Shown one piece after another: positions 1 to 10,837 of a DNA stretch of 37,254 nucleotides; within the stretch, counting starts at the first letter, position 1; every line of letters begins with the position of its first letter. This DNA is from Reticulitermes lucifugus (Eukaryota > Arthropoda > Insecta > Blattodea > Rhinotermitidae). The notes below the pieces were generated by a model. It had not been told where the DNA came from, searched no databases, and worked only from the letters and a program-made list of their open reading frames with translations. Position numbers and translations under genes: made by a program. The stretch covers positions 23,106 through 60,359 of the forward strand of contig JAKCWW010002212.1 of NCBI GenBank assembly GCA_026260175.1, given 5' to 3'.

Positions 1-372
1 TTGGTACGATACTGCAGACAGGACAACACCGCACTGTCGAGCTTTTGGTACGATAATGCAGACAGGACAACACCGCTCCGTTGAGTTGTTGGTACGATAC
101 TGCAGACAGGACAACACCGCTCCGTTGAGCTGTTGGTACGATAGGAGAGACAGGACAACACCGCCCAGCTGAGCTAGAGGTGCGCTATTGCAGACAGGAC
201 CAAACCGCATTTTTGGGCTAGCGGTACCTTAATACAAACTGGACAACATTGGATTTGATTTGAGAGTACGGTACTAGAGACAAGGCAAATCTGCTCAGTT
301 GAACTGCTGGTATGGTTCTAAGGACAGGACAGCACTGCATTTGATGTAGCAGTATGATGCTACAGACAGTTT
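1..372. repeat. 44-bp minisatellite array, about 8.5 copies
   Basis: Units begin at about 1, 45, 89, 133, 177, 221, 263, 307 and 349, giving a period of 44 with two 42-bp steps. Each starts with a TTGGTACGATACTGCAGACA-like block followed by a GGACAACACCGC-like block. The first four units are nearly identical and the later ones become steadily more diverged, so the array decays toward 372. It probably continues left of the window. I see no coding potential and no resemblance to a known satellite that I can name. Confidence 0.93.
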
Positions 373-2177
373 CTCACCACAGTCCTTCTGTATCTCTCCC
401 TGTACGTTTACTTTGTTCAGTCTCCTCTTGATATACGGAAAAAAGTAGGATAAAATGCGTGCAAGGGCAGATTCTTTACAATCTTTGTACCCATTCGGCC
501 TAGGCCAACCATGTTTCAATATATCTGTGGCTGAAAGACTGTTTATTCTGTGAACCTCTTAGAATATCAGACACCAGTACAGAATTGAACTGCGAGTAAA
601 ACACAAATTTTTCACTCCAAGGAACCTGAACACGTTTTAATTGATTTATTCTTTAGGCAACTAAATGACGAGAATTATGGACGGTTGTTTTTTTTTCAAG
701 GAAACCTGAAGAAATTGCATGCTTTGTATAAGATGCAAATTTAATTATGTTGCTGTATTTTGATGAGTAAACATACTACGTATTTAGATTTCCAGATTTG
801 TTTAACTCGGGGAACACTTTAAAATGTGTTCGTTAGGTTTCAGTAAGGTTCTTACCTTTGATACTGTTGTTGCTATGTCCACTGCATGGCTTTCTGTCTT
901 TAAATATGAAATCCACTTAAAGTAATTCTTTTCAGTGGAAAGTAAGGCAACGTGTCATTACACCCCTGCCTTAATTTCTTCACCCATTACCACCCGTTGA
1001 ATATAAGAAGATTTCACTTCCAACGAGTAGGCCTAATTTGTTACAATAATGCAATATTAGCTGTTTTTGTTGTGACAGATACCTAAGTTATGGCTCTTAA
1101 TTTGTCTTAATCCTTCATATACCTTTTATTTTTGCAGTCATTTCTAAGTGTACATAAAACAAATTAAAATAAGGCTCAATATATAAGAAGTCAGTCATCA
1201 TAAGTTGAAGCATAATAACGTATCCGATATAGCGTCAAATATACTGGCTGGTTGACAGATGAATCGTGGTTCTATGCCCAGCAGTGGAAGGGATGCTCCT
1301 GCAATCCAGATCGTCATTGTATCTAGGCTGCACTGTTCTATGAGTACCGGGGACAAAGCGGCTGGGCTTGCAGCTCAACACTCAGCTCCGTGTAGTGCCT
1401 AGGTTGAGAAATACTGTAAATACACACGCACTCCTGTGTAAGCTTTCATGGTGTGCACGGCGAAATCTTTCCCTGTGCCGTAGCTATTGTAAAAAATTAA
1501 CTATTTTGCGAGGTATGACAATGCATGTTCCCTTATGTTATTTGCTCTTTTTGATTTTAAAAGGAGTTTTGTCCCAAAAGAAACACACGTTTTGCGAAGA
1601 AGTAAACTCGGTTAGTTCGAGCTGTCCCATGCTATCCCATGCTGGAGTACTGCCAAACTGAGAGACCGTTTATCCTTATAGTAATTATAATATATGCAGC
1701 GCAGTAATTGTCTATCCGCCCTACAAAACAAAATTACAGTGAACGTTATTTGCTGTCGCCGACGGAATAAATTACTAGACATTCACTGACTCTGTGCCAA
1801 GTTGGATAAGTAAGAGGGACTGTTAACAAGGTCTGAAATTTTCTGATTTTGCCATGGGCAAGTAAGTGAAAGCCAATGTCCGGGCCTGTATGTAACTAAT
1901 AATCATAACTCTGCATATTAATACTCCATAAAAGGACAATATTTGAAGCACAGGCTAATTAGTCAAAATACCTTCGCCTAACCTGGAATAAACTGATCGA
2001 GGAAATAAGACTCTTTGGTCTGAATTGTGAGTACGAGTTCTTTTGTTTAATGAATCCTGCACGTCCTGAAACAGTATAATAATATTACTATTGCCTAGCG
2101 TAACATGGATATGTTATCATTAATGGGCTTTGTATAGCATGCTAAAATTATAAGTACAGTGTCTGTAAAAGAACAGC
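373..2177. other. AT-rich sequence, nothing recognised
   Basis: Only short chance open frames occur here; the longest is about 97 codons at 1368-1661 with no recognisable protein similarity. The words around 1395-1415 (AGGTTGAGAAATACTG) resemble the terminus of a hAT element, but no partner end was found. Confidence 0.6.
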
Positions 2178-2375
2178 AGCCGTGAGAACGCAGTCGGTAT
2201 AGTGACTAGGCTACGGGCTGGACGACTGGGGTTCGAATCCCGGCAGGAGCAAAAACCGTCGAGTTCGGCTCTGGGGCCCGCCCATTCTCCTATTCAAAGT
2301 GTATCGGGGTTCTTTCCCCGGGGAAATAGGCAGGGGCGTGAAGCTGACTACTGACTCCCGTCTAGAGCTGGTTTT
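2178..2375 (+). mobile_element. tRNA-derived SINE, family A
   Basis: A tRNA-like head has an A-box-like segment (AGTCGGTATAGTGAC, about 2192-2206) and a good B box, GGTTCGAATCC, at 2230-2240, the internal promoter layout of RNA polymerase III. The body carries GGCTCTGGGGCCCGCCCA and a TATCGGGGTTCTTTCCCCGGGG hairpin-like block. The same head and body recur at 15429-15684 and, reversed, at 29584-29870, which defines a dispersed family. Both ends are approximate, and no clear target duplication was found for this copy. Confidence 0.75.
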
Positions 2376-2802
2376 AAGAATGATTAGTGCTACAAATTTA
2401 CTGTCCATATGTGACTTCATAGCGTTGACAGGTATAAATTTACTGTTTCACTTTACTGTAAAAATTATTCGTTCAAAGATAAAGTAATTCAGTATGCGCA
2501 GGCTACTTGGTTTCAACAGTTTATTGCCCTTTGTCATGTTTACGACGGCGACGTTTCTACCCATCCACGGTAGGAGGCTGGAAGGAAAGTATTCCTTCAC
2601 ATTGTGACTACTTGCAGGCATTCGAAGCTCGAGCTACTATTTAGTTCTTCCCCTTTCGCTTTTCCTCCTATTTTTAGCGTTTCCTGATTTTTGAAAAAAA
2701 ACCTGTCAAAGTCGTCCAATCCGACCGTCTCTTTGTTCGTATGTGACAAGGCGTGAACGCCTAAGAAATCTTTAAGTTTTATAAATAACGCAAAAGCACC
2801 GT

Positions 2803-2844
2803 CTAAAACAACTACTATTGTGTAAAAAATAATAGTTGTTTTAG
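2803..2844. repeat. 17-bp hairpin
   Basis: The left arm CTAAAACAACTACTATT (2803-2819) pairs with the right arm ending CTATTGTTGTTTTAG-like at 2844 with one mismatch and an 8-base loop. It has no association with a gene. It could be a remnant of a small inverted-repeat element. Confidence 0.6.
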
Positions 2845-2926
2845 CCGTTTATTGTTTTATTTGCTTTATCTGTCTCCCAACACAACTGGCTGTCTCATCT
2901 TAAGCTTGAAATTTTATGTTGGAAAC

Positions 2927-3159
2927 TTTACCAGAATTTAGATCTGCGCCTTTCTGGAATATTGCGCGGCGTCGTGTGGTAATTGTTTACCGACGTTTCG
3001 GGACAACGGATCAGTCCTATCCTGACCCTTGAAGATGGGACCGATACGTTGTCCCGAAACGTCGGTAAACAATTACCACACGACGCCGCGTAATATCCCA
3101 GAAGAGCGCAGATCTTATCAACATCACGGCGGAACCTAAAGTCAAGTTTACCAGAATTT
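2927..3159 (+). mobile_element. Palindromic element P1, complete, with 13-bp target duplication
   Basis: A near-perfect inverted repeat runs from 2941 (GATCTGCGCC) to 3114 (GCGCAGATC). The arms are about 75 bp, around a short centre near 3020-3030. About 30 further bases follow (ATCAACATCACGGCGGAACC) up to 3146. The word TTTACCAGAATTT occurs exactly at 2927-2939 and again at 3147-3159, a clean 13-bp target duplication that sets the element at 2940-3146 (207 bp). The right arm holds a hammerhead-like core, annotated separately. Related copies lie at 8.1, 21.9, 23.9 and 27.0 kb. The element carries no open frame, so it is non-autonomous. Confidence 0.9.
3026..3066 (+). ncRNA. Hammerhead-ribozyme-like motif in P1
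   Basis: Reading the + strand: TTGAAGA (3029-3035), a helix II with GGGAC (3037-3041) pairing to GTCCC (3051-3055), then GAAAC (3056-3060) and GTCGG. This matches the hammerhead order CUGANGA - helix II - GAAA - helix III - UH. Two departures matter: the essential C3 is T here, and one extra base sits between the core and helix II. Helix III would be the self-complementary ACGU, which would require two molecules. Activity is doubtful. Confidence 0.4.
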
Positions 3160-3916
3160 GTTGAGCTATTTTAATTTTGGTCAAAATTGGAGGAGTGTAA
3201 CTGACAATTTACACGAAAATCTATGTGCATGTCTGGGCGTGCCCTAGTTCACATAATGCTTCCAATCAACCCATGAAAAATTCAAAATGCAGTCGTGTTA
3301 ATGTTAGCATTTAGGCTGCACTGACGGGTAGGTTATATTCCTTCAATACAAACGGTCTGTTTATAAAAACTTCGAATTTTCGTTGATGACTATTATTACA
3401 TATACATACACACACAATAAATTTTCTACGTATTCTAGCAAAATCGTGTTATGGTGTTTGATCGATCAATTGTAAATCTGTCACTACGATGCGGAGAACA
3501 CTTATAATGTGTTGTGTAAAAAGTGGAGACGCACACAACCTTATGCTGCCTTTCACAAACAGATCTCTAGAAGACAATACCAGAGGGAAAGCGCCAGAAA
3601 TGTTAGGCTATGAGTGTATTTCCCTACTTGCTTTCTTTTCTTGCGCGCGCGCGCCTTAAAATCTCTGCGGAGCGCCCACTAAATCGCATTTCTTCTGTCC
3701 GTCCTTTGTGCGCGTGTAACAGGGACAGCTCTACAAGAGATATAACTTTGTCTGTTGGGAACTTTTACGAAAAATGTTTTATCTGTGTCAGTTCTCGTTT
3801 AGAGCGGACAGTGTTGACGACCACATTACGTGAAGCTGTAACAGCATTCCAAGCGCCTAAGCAGGTGAGGCTTTTAAATTCCGCCTGCCAGAGTGGAAAT
3901 ATGGTGCTCCAAGTAG
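3160..3916. other. Nothing recognised
   Basis: The stretch includes a short CG-alternating run near 3642-3652 (GCGCGCGCGC) and chance open frames only. The open frame 3610-3975 runs into the hAT element and is not credible as a gene. Confidence 0.5.
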
Positions 3917-4253
3917 GCCTAGTTCAGGAGTTCTTAACTATTTTTGTGCCGTGGACCACTTTGAGAGTCTGGTGAAACCTAAAGACGCCTTCTTAGAAAA
4001 ATGTATTTAAATGCATAAAATGTAATGAGATTTATTGAAGTTAACAAATATTTATGGAGTCTGGAAGCCATAAATTACTTTGTTGCCTACTTTCACTATT
4101 GAATGAAAAGCTAAATTTCAGTTAGAAGTTAGTGAAAATAAAGTTGTAATTTTTTCCCATCCTGCTTCACGGACCCCCTGAAATCTATCCACGGACCCCG
4201 GGGGTCCGTTGATAGATAATCGCAGGTTAGGCCTAAGAAAGACTGGCCTAGTT
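3917..4253. mobile_element. Non-autonomous hAT-type DNA transposon with 8-bp target duplication
   Basis: GCCTAGTT occurs at 3917-3924 and 4246-4253, flanking a 321-bp element (3925-4245) that starts CAGGAGTTCTTAAC and ends AAGAAAGACTG. The ends are inverted repeats with the CAG...CTG termini usual for hAT elements, and the 8-bp duplication length is the hAT hallmark. The duplication has TA at its centre, the pattern described for the Buster group. Internally, both subterminal regions carry GTGGACC/CACGGACCCC blocks, and 4176-4218 forms a strong palindrome (CACGGACCCC/GGGGTCCGT). There is no transposase. The right terminus has a 6-bp AGGCCT insertion (4229-4234) that the left terminus lacks. 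Confidence 0.85.
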
Positions 4254-6180
4254 CGCCTCTTCCGCATCGTAATAACAAAGCTACAATCGAGCGTATTGGG
4301 AAATGCGATGTGTGTAAGATATAGCGCTGTTGCTAGGATATGTAAGGCATCAAACGCGCTACAATGATTACAATATATTTTTGCTTGTATTGGCCTCATC
4401 TCTGTCTTTTTATCTTTTCTCTTTTTTCTTCTTCGCATTCTTCTTCCTCTTCTTTTTTTTCGACCCTCCATTTATTTTGTTCGTTCTTCCTTTCTGTCGT
4501 CTGGTAACATAACTGCAGGAAAATCAAACTTGTTTTCCCGTATACGTTTATTTTATTCACGAATTAATATTATGGAAAATAGTTTAATTAGTGTAAGAGA
4601 AGCTAATGCAACCGTAATATAACAGTTGTGTATTACTGTAACCACTCTTGTACGCAAATGATTTACTTATTAATCTTTATTTTTAATTATTGAACTATGC
4701 TGAAAATTAACCAGGTCAGTGCATTACTGTGCATTATGTTTAAATCAAGCAGGATTACTTTAATTCTGGTGATGCTGGACATTGCTGTTTACCTGCACTG
4801 CAATATTTTATTATTCATGGGCCCTGCCCTGCACTGTGTTGTTAAATCACTGTTATGCTAAATGGCGTTTTTAATATTAAAGTAGCTTCAGTTCAGATTA
4901 TAACCTGTAGCAATCAAATGTTCAGCAGGCAGGTGAGAAATTGTGGCATCAGGTCACAAAAGACCGTAGAAAATTTACACTACGTGAAAGGGGGTAATAT
5001 CGCAAGGCATTTAGGAACCGCCATCTTTGGCACAATATGCGTTTCAATAATTATGGTAACGGATATTTGGAATTTAGGTGAGTCTTAAGGCGCTAAATTT
5101 ACTGAAATATTTAACCGCTTGTGCATTATGGTTTTCTACTTTGTGTGTGCGGATTAGGCAGCCACAAAACTCAAGGAAACTCCTTCCATCTTATATTTAG
5201 ACGTTTATTTGTTCTTGATTAGTAATTACACACAATTTTCAGCCTCCTTCCTTCCTCCATAATATTACTGTCATCTCTGCAGCCGTATTATGTACCTTAA
5301 AATTTTCACGTATTAATAAGAATTTTTATATTTTTATAATCACAGCAGCTGAGTGTTTTAAAGTTTGCATTTCTGAAGATTATGGTATTCTTTTGTCTCT
5401 TTGGCACTTTTCAAGATGACATTTATCCTAATTACATATAAAATTTATCTAACATTTCACAGAGCATAGACTTCATTATAAATACCAGCTGGTAAATTCC
5501 ATTTAGGGAAATAATCACTATTTTGTGAAAATCATAATGCAAAATGCAGAGTTCTTAATGTTAGAGCAGATCGCACGTATAATTTCCGCCAACATGCGAA
5601 CAGTCAAGCTCACACTCATGTGTTACTCCTGGTCTTTCAGTGGCCTAAACAATATTTTATATTGACTTCATTTCAAACACGCGCTCCCAAAATCTAGATA
5701 CATTACTGTACTGCGTACCAATTATTCCACTCAGACATAATTTTTTGCGTTTTATTTAATAAATAAGCCCTTGTCTTGTATAAATATTTAGTTTCACATA
5801 CTTGTTCCGTTTGTTTAAAAATAATATTCTTTTTTTTCTAATAATAGAAATGTTGCTCTGATATTGTTTTAGTTTTTACTTTTAGTATATAATGATTATA
5901 ATTTTAAATAGTTTGTTTGGTCGATTCTCAAAACAGAATGTCCAAACTATAGGGGCAGTTTCGAGCCTTCTGTACTTTGCGCTTACTCCACGGCGCATTT
6001 CCTGTACTGCTCATTAATTAAGTCATGTTTCTCTGTCTTTCTAGGTGAGTACTAACATGGATTTCTATCATCATACTAGATTTAATTTACTCTTGGCTGG
6101 TGCTCGCGGCCATTTGAATGCGTAGGCATGGTGGTGGGATTTATATCAACCAGCTCGATGTAGCCGAAATATTCTAGTTT
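4254..6180. other. AT-rich sequence with a pyrimidine tract
   Basis: The top strand is almost entirely T and C over about 4400-4500 (TTC/TTTC runs), which creates spurious Lys/Arg-rich open frames on the other strand. Otherwise I recognise nothing in this stretch. Confidence 0.6.
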
Positions 6181-6263
6181 TGTATTCATTCAATTTATCG
6201 TACCAACTAAATGCACATTATAATGTGCATTTAGTTGGTACAATAAATTGAATACATTGACCT
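6181..6263. repeat. Palindrome shared with a sequence at 16.6 kb
   Basis: The left arm 6181-6218 and right arm 6222-6256 are inverted copies centred on ATTATAAT, with a 3-base insertion in the left arm near 6187. The right arm plus ACATTGA (about 6222-6263) recurs at 16645-16685 with a few substitutions, where it lies directly downstream of a hammerhead-like motif. At 6150-6180, just left of this palindrome, the word GTAGCCGAAATATT may be a decayed version of the same motif. This suggests fragments of one retroelement family. Confidence 0.7.
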
Positions 6264-6559
6264 AAAATGCACGGTATGGACAACTTTAAAATTGTATTCA
6301 TAAGGAACGTGGTTTAAATTTTTTTGGTTTCAAGATCTTGTTTACCTAATATATGTTCCTTGGTTCTCTACAGGTGTATAACTAAATAATACACTGAAAC
6401 AGGCTACATCCACCCCATTTGGTATTCTTACCATTTGATGTTCATTATTTTATTTTTGTGATGTAATTTTGGTGGAGTGACAAACTGTACAGGAAAATTA
6501 GCGTAATGTTAGGAAAATCGAAGTAAGTTTCACTTCATATACCAAATATACCACAAGTG

Positions 6560-6668
6560 TAGTCTAAATAGAGAATAGACTGAACGGTCCGGGGCTCGAT
6601 CCCGGCAGGGACAAGAGAATGTTTTTCTTAAAGACATCCTGAAGTGCTCTGGGGTCCACCCAGAAGTT
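6560..6668 (+). mobile_element. Fragment of SINE family A
   Basis: The segment GGCTCGATCCCGGCAGGGAC (about 6594-6613) matches the B-box region of the SINE at 2178, and GCTCTGGGGTCCACCCA (about 6646-6662) matches its body. The head upstream of the B box is diverged or missing. Boundaries are approximate. Confidence 0.55.
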
Positions 6669-8040
6669 GCAAATTAAAATTTCAGTTGTATAGTTTTCTC
6701 CTTCTTCATACCTTCCTATCCCGTAAATTCAAATATTCTTGTTCGTGTGTTATTCTTAGACACCGTAAATTTTTAATCTTTCTTTAGGGAGTAGATAAAG
6801 ATAAGCACCGCTATAAAGACAAGCAATGTTGTACTATTTCTCATTTTAATTCCTTGACTCCTATAAATAGATGCAGAAACAACAGAAAAACCTGACTGGT
6901 AAGAAGGCCCGTGAATTTGACCTGCTGTTAATTTACTCGTGACTGGAATTGTGAACCTCGTCACATTTATCGGTCATTAGTTTTGCTACAGGCTTACGAG
7001 TATGTGGAGACGTGACAGTACACCTGCGTCAGTTCCATTTCCTTATTTCATGTTTCCAATAGCATATTTAAAACGAAGCTGAAAAGGAAGTTCCATAAAG
7101 CATCTTATTCCAATCTATTCCTGCATCTTAAGAATCTTCTTACAAAGGAAGTTGGACTTGGATGTATCATACTACAAGTTACACCAAGCCAAGGATTATT
7201 ATTAGCAGGAACTTTAAACACAGAAATAAAATGTGCAAAGGGCACACACAATAGGGAACTGGACAAATTCTGTCTTGTAGAGTAATTCAGTACATAAATT
7301 TTACATAAAAGCGACTACTTCGGTTGTGTTTTGTGCCTGTAATTTCCGAAATTATCTACAGCTGATAATCTGCTTCTCTCTGTACATATGTAACGGAGTT
7401 TACATACTGTCTAGCAAAACGTTTCTACGCCTCAGTCGTGGAATTAGCCAAAGCTCCATGTTGTTTTCTTGTTACAACAGTGACCGCACCATGTTGAGAA
7501 ATTGCTGTTCTTGTGTACACTGGTAAGTGGTTTCATTTTTCAAGCCCACAAGTTATTAATTACCTACTTGTATTTCGTTGCGTCCTTTGTCGGTTGAAGT
7601 TACGTGACCTTAGTGGCTTAATAGACCGGTGCTGATAACCACCGACAGATGTGCATTACCATGGCAGATGGTTCCCATCAGCAATGTTGAAAGGCAAGTG
7701 CTGAGATGGTGGATGGGATTGTCATTAATCTACCGCTGTTGGTTGATGTACACCCACGATGTCTGCAGCAGTATGCAACACAGAACTCCCTGAGCATGAG
7801 CCGGTAGTGGCTAACGTTACTGCTATCTGTTTGACGGTGATCTGTTTCGAATAGGCGTCTGTAGACAGGATAATATAAACCTGAGCTGCGTCACGGCCGC
7901 CGGAGAGACGCTTAGGAACAAAAGACGGCAAAGTATTTTTGACTACAAACTGTATGTGATGCACGATAGGTACATTAATCGAATATATGTACAATGTTGA
8001 CACCAACAAATGCAGGCAAGAATACTAAAATACTTTTATA
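6669..8040. other. Nothing recognised
   Basis: No tandem repeat, tRNA-like box or recognisable coding was found. The open frame on the minus strand at 7725-8009 (94 codons) has no family features that I can see. Confidence 0.5.
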
Positions 8041-8054
8041 TATGTACAATGAAC

Positions 8055-8092
8055 TCCTACATGTTTCGGCCAATTATGTGGCCATCAGGCTT
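8055..8092 (-). ncRNA. Hammerhead-like motif, single copy
   Basis: On the minus strand the order is CCTGATG, then a helix GGCC-ACATAATT-GGCC, then GAAAC (complement of 8063-8067), then ATGTAGG. Helix III would be the self-complementary ACAUGU, with cleavage after GUA. About two bases of the GA part of the core are missing, so this copy is probably inactive. It joins directly to the palindromic element at 8107-8169 through GGCGGAAG, the same junction sequence that ends P1. Confidence 0.45.
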
Positions 8093-8170
8093 CCGCCGCG
8101 ATGTTGATGAGATCTGCGCTCTTCTGGGGTATTACGCCGCGTAATATCCCAGAAGAGTGCAGATCTCATG
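8093..8170 (-). mobile_element. Short palindromic element P2 (family of P1)
   Basis: A 63-bp near-perfect palindrome (8107-8169) runs ATGAGATCTGCGCT... to ...AGATCTCAT, with the centre at GCCGCG. It equals the outer 30 bp of both P1 arms joined together, so the P1 interior with its hammerhead-like cores is missing. On the minus strand it is followed by CAACATCGCGGCGGAAG (8090-8106), the same 3' extension seen in P1. Confidence 0.8.
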
Positions 8171-10215
8171 GGTTAGATACACTAAAAGTATAAAGTGCAA
8201 TTGTAAAAAAATAAAAATTATAAAAATATAAAATATACCAGAACCAATGCAAAGGTGTAATTACAATCATATGAGCTACTGGATTAAAAAGTACATGAAT
8301 ATGAGTTATAGCGATAAGAATGTGTTGATATTGGCTGCGTGGTGTACGTAGAAGTTTCAGTTAGCAATTCCCCATCCGAGAGAAATGGTTGTGTTGTGGA
8401 TTGTACGGTAAAGCACACTGTACCACAGTGTATTTCAGACTATGTTGAACTGTACAAACATTGCAATTCTCAAGGAGTTGTGTTTTATTGCGGCTGCAAT
8501 TACTGGAGATTGCATTTCGAGAGGTTCAGTTTGTTTTCAAGGGCTAGTGCGAGGCAACAAATGGTTAAGAGAAGCATTTCCATCTCATCGCGTAAGAGTA
8601 AATGAACCACCGCAGGATAGCAACACGTTCAGGAGGTCTTGTTTGGAAATGCATATATAGGTAAGCCTTCTATTAGCTTCAGGCGCATCCGCATTGCAAT
8701 GTACTGCTGACGTTGTTAGATTTTCAGTGTTGTTTACGCGTTTAGTCTGTTATTGATTCGATTTATATGGATATATTCAACATAAGCTGATGGATGTGCA
8801 CTTACACTGATGCGTAAAACCTATGGAATTCTCCATATGGTGTACCAGTAAAACACTGTAACTGGGTCTCGCGCTCTCGAATATTAAGCGAATTACCTCG
8901 ATACGGCCCCAAAACACACTTAATTGACCAAGGAAGCCATTTAGCGAGGTCGTGAAATAATTGTGAATTTTTTTTAATGAGTTCCATCTTCATATATATA
9001 GAGATATTTTACATATGAAAATGACGTAAAACGAGCACCATTTAAAGACGTCCATTCGAGTTTTTCGGTCTTTTAAAGTCAGTCTCAGTGAACAGAAATA
9101 TAGACCAATTTGGTATGGAAGTAGAATGCCGGAGGGAGTTCGTACTGTTCGTGTTGATCCTTCTGCAACAGCGACCATCGACATGTTCTTGCATTCCTGA
9201 CGAAACTCGATTGCTAGCAAACATTAACACAACTTTGAACACGAATTGAACTGTAACTGAAGAACAGAAACACTTGTAAAATAACAGCAAAAAAAGCAGG
9301 TAAGATAAAATAGAATTATATTTTGTTCCCTCCCGTACTTTCCTTTCTTGTCTTTCCGTCTCATTTTACTTCCATATGTTTCACTTCAGTTCTCTTAGCA
9401 CTCTTTATTAGTCGTTCTCAGCTGCTAATATTTGAAAAGTAGCGTGTTAGAAAGTGACTATGAACACAACGACATTACAGTTAACTGTTAAGGTTCAGGT
9501 CGAAAGAGAGTCTTACCTAATATAAGGCTTACGTTAACATAGTCTGCGTTTTGAATTTCGGAAATTTTAGGGATATTACTTTTATATGAATGACGAGCAT
9601 AGCATTGTGCAGTTGATAAATTTATATGCAGGGAAGACTGACTCTATTAAAGGTTAAAATTCCCACAGAGAAGAAAAAGAGTTTAAATATGCTGCAATCA
9701 GTGAGAAAATAAATTTAAAATGCATATTTTTTGTTCTTTATTTTCCAGGCTAATAATAACAATTAAACTTTTGTTGTTTTCTGTCGTACTGCTGTTTCAC
9801 ATAGCCCACGCCGCGATTAAATTATTTATCTTATCTGAAAAGCTTTTCTACGCCCTGTTGATAGAAGTTCTTGTCCTGTAGGATTCTGCAAACAGACACT
9901 CGTAACCCCATCAGCCTCTACATTTGACATTGCTTATATACCAGATGAAGTAGTTAATGATGTAGCAGCTCCTAGAAAACCTGGGAGGCAGTAAACACTG
10001 TGCTCTGTGTTGCGTTGTTTGTAAAGTTTTGTAAACACGTTCTGTTTCTTGTTGTATTTTTTTTTATCCTACATTTCATGTTATTTCCGTAAGTTACCAT
10101 TCTATCTGTCGACAAAATCAGTTTATCGACACACCACAATGTTCTTTAATTGTGTCGGATAAACGAAATATTTATGTTCTTAGAAATAACGTTAATTTAT
10201 ATTAAAAATTCTTCC
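8171..10215. other. Nothing recognised
   Basis: Two overlapping short open frames near 8339-8660 and others at 8990-9290 have no recognisable similarity. The stretch is AT-rich with no tandem array. Confidence 0.5.
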
Positions 10216-10250
10216 CTGATGATAGGAACAGGAGATTACTCTGAAACCTC
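10214..10250 (+). ncRNA. Weak hammerhead-like motif
   Basis: CTGATGA at 10216-10222 is followed 20 bases later by GAAAC at 10243-10247. The intervening bases form only a weak hairpin (GGAG/CTC) that is offset from the expected helix II position. This is the least convincing of the set with an intact CTGATGA. Confidence 0.2.
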
Positions 10251-10259
10251 ACTACATAT

Positions 10260-10837
10260 CTACCACACTACATGGAGTTACTGTCCAGAGGAAAGTAAGT
10301 TTCGTAATAACTGCCGTGAAGACGTTTAGTCTCATTAGAATCAATATAGTTCCCGTTACCTCGCTCGTTCCATAGTAAGACAAGGTAAATCACGTGAACT
10401 TACGCAGGGAGAGGAGGTAATGAGAATGCGAAAACACAGCAACTGTGTTGTGAAATTTGTTAAACACATGACAGTCAGTTTAATAGAGTCAAATAAATGG
10501 GAGTGTACGCCATTAGGCTATACATGCGGACTGGATAGAAAGAGTATATTTCAGAATTTCCTATCGTGTCGTAATTAATGCCGTATTTCAATACCAATAT
10601 GTTCCGTGTATTGTCCAACTTGGGTCCGTTGAGACATCGAACAATCATACGCTTTCGTTCTGTATTGCGCTTCATGAAACTAATTGTTTTCATTGTAGCT
10701 CGTTACATTGTATATACATGGTGTAGGTAAAGGAAATGTTTGCATGTAATGTTTTTACAAGTGCAGTTTTCTGTATGTTAAATTAGGCTACCTCTAAACT
10801 GACTCATTTTTTCGCCGTATGCCACAAATGCTACACG
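10260..10837. other. Nothing recognised
   Basis: AT-rich, with chance open frames only. Confidence 0.5.

Noticed and set aside
1..372. CRISPR array
   Set aside because: The repeats are contiguous 44-bp units with no unique spacers, and the context is an animal genome.
2211..2290. Functional tRNA gene
   Set aside because: The B box is good, but the acceptor arms do not pair and the same sequence continues into a SINE body found elsewhere in the window.
4118..4512. Lys/Arg-rich protein on the minus strand or Phe-rich protein on the plus strand
   Set aside because: Both are produced by a TTC/TTTC pyrimidine tract and overlap the hAT element.
8024..8187. Target duplication ACTAAAA around P2
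   Set aside because: Only 7 bp of AT-rich sequence; expected by chance in this composition.
8339..8660. Two overlapping plus-strand open frames as a small gene
   Set aside because: Different frames, no recognisable motif, no splice or promoter context that I can defend.
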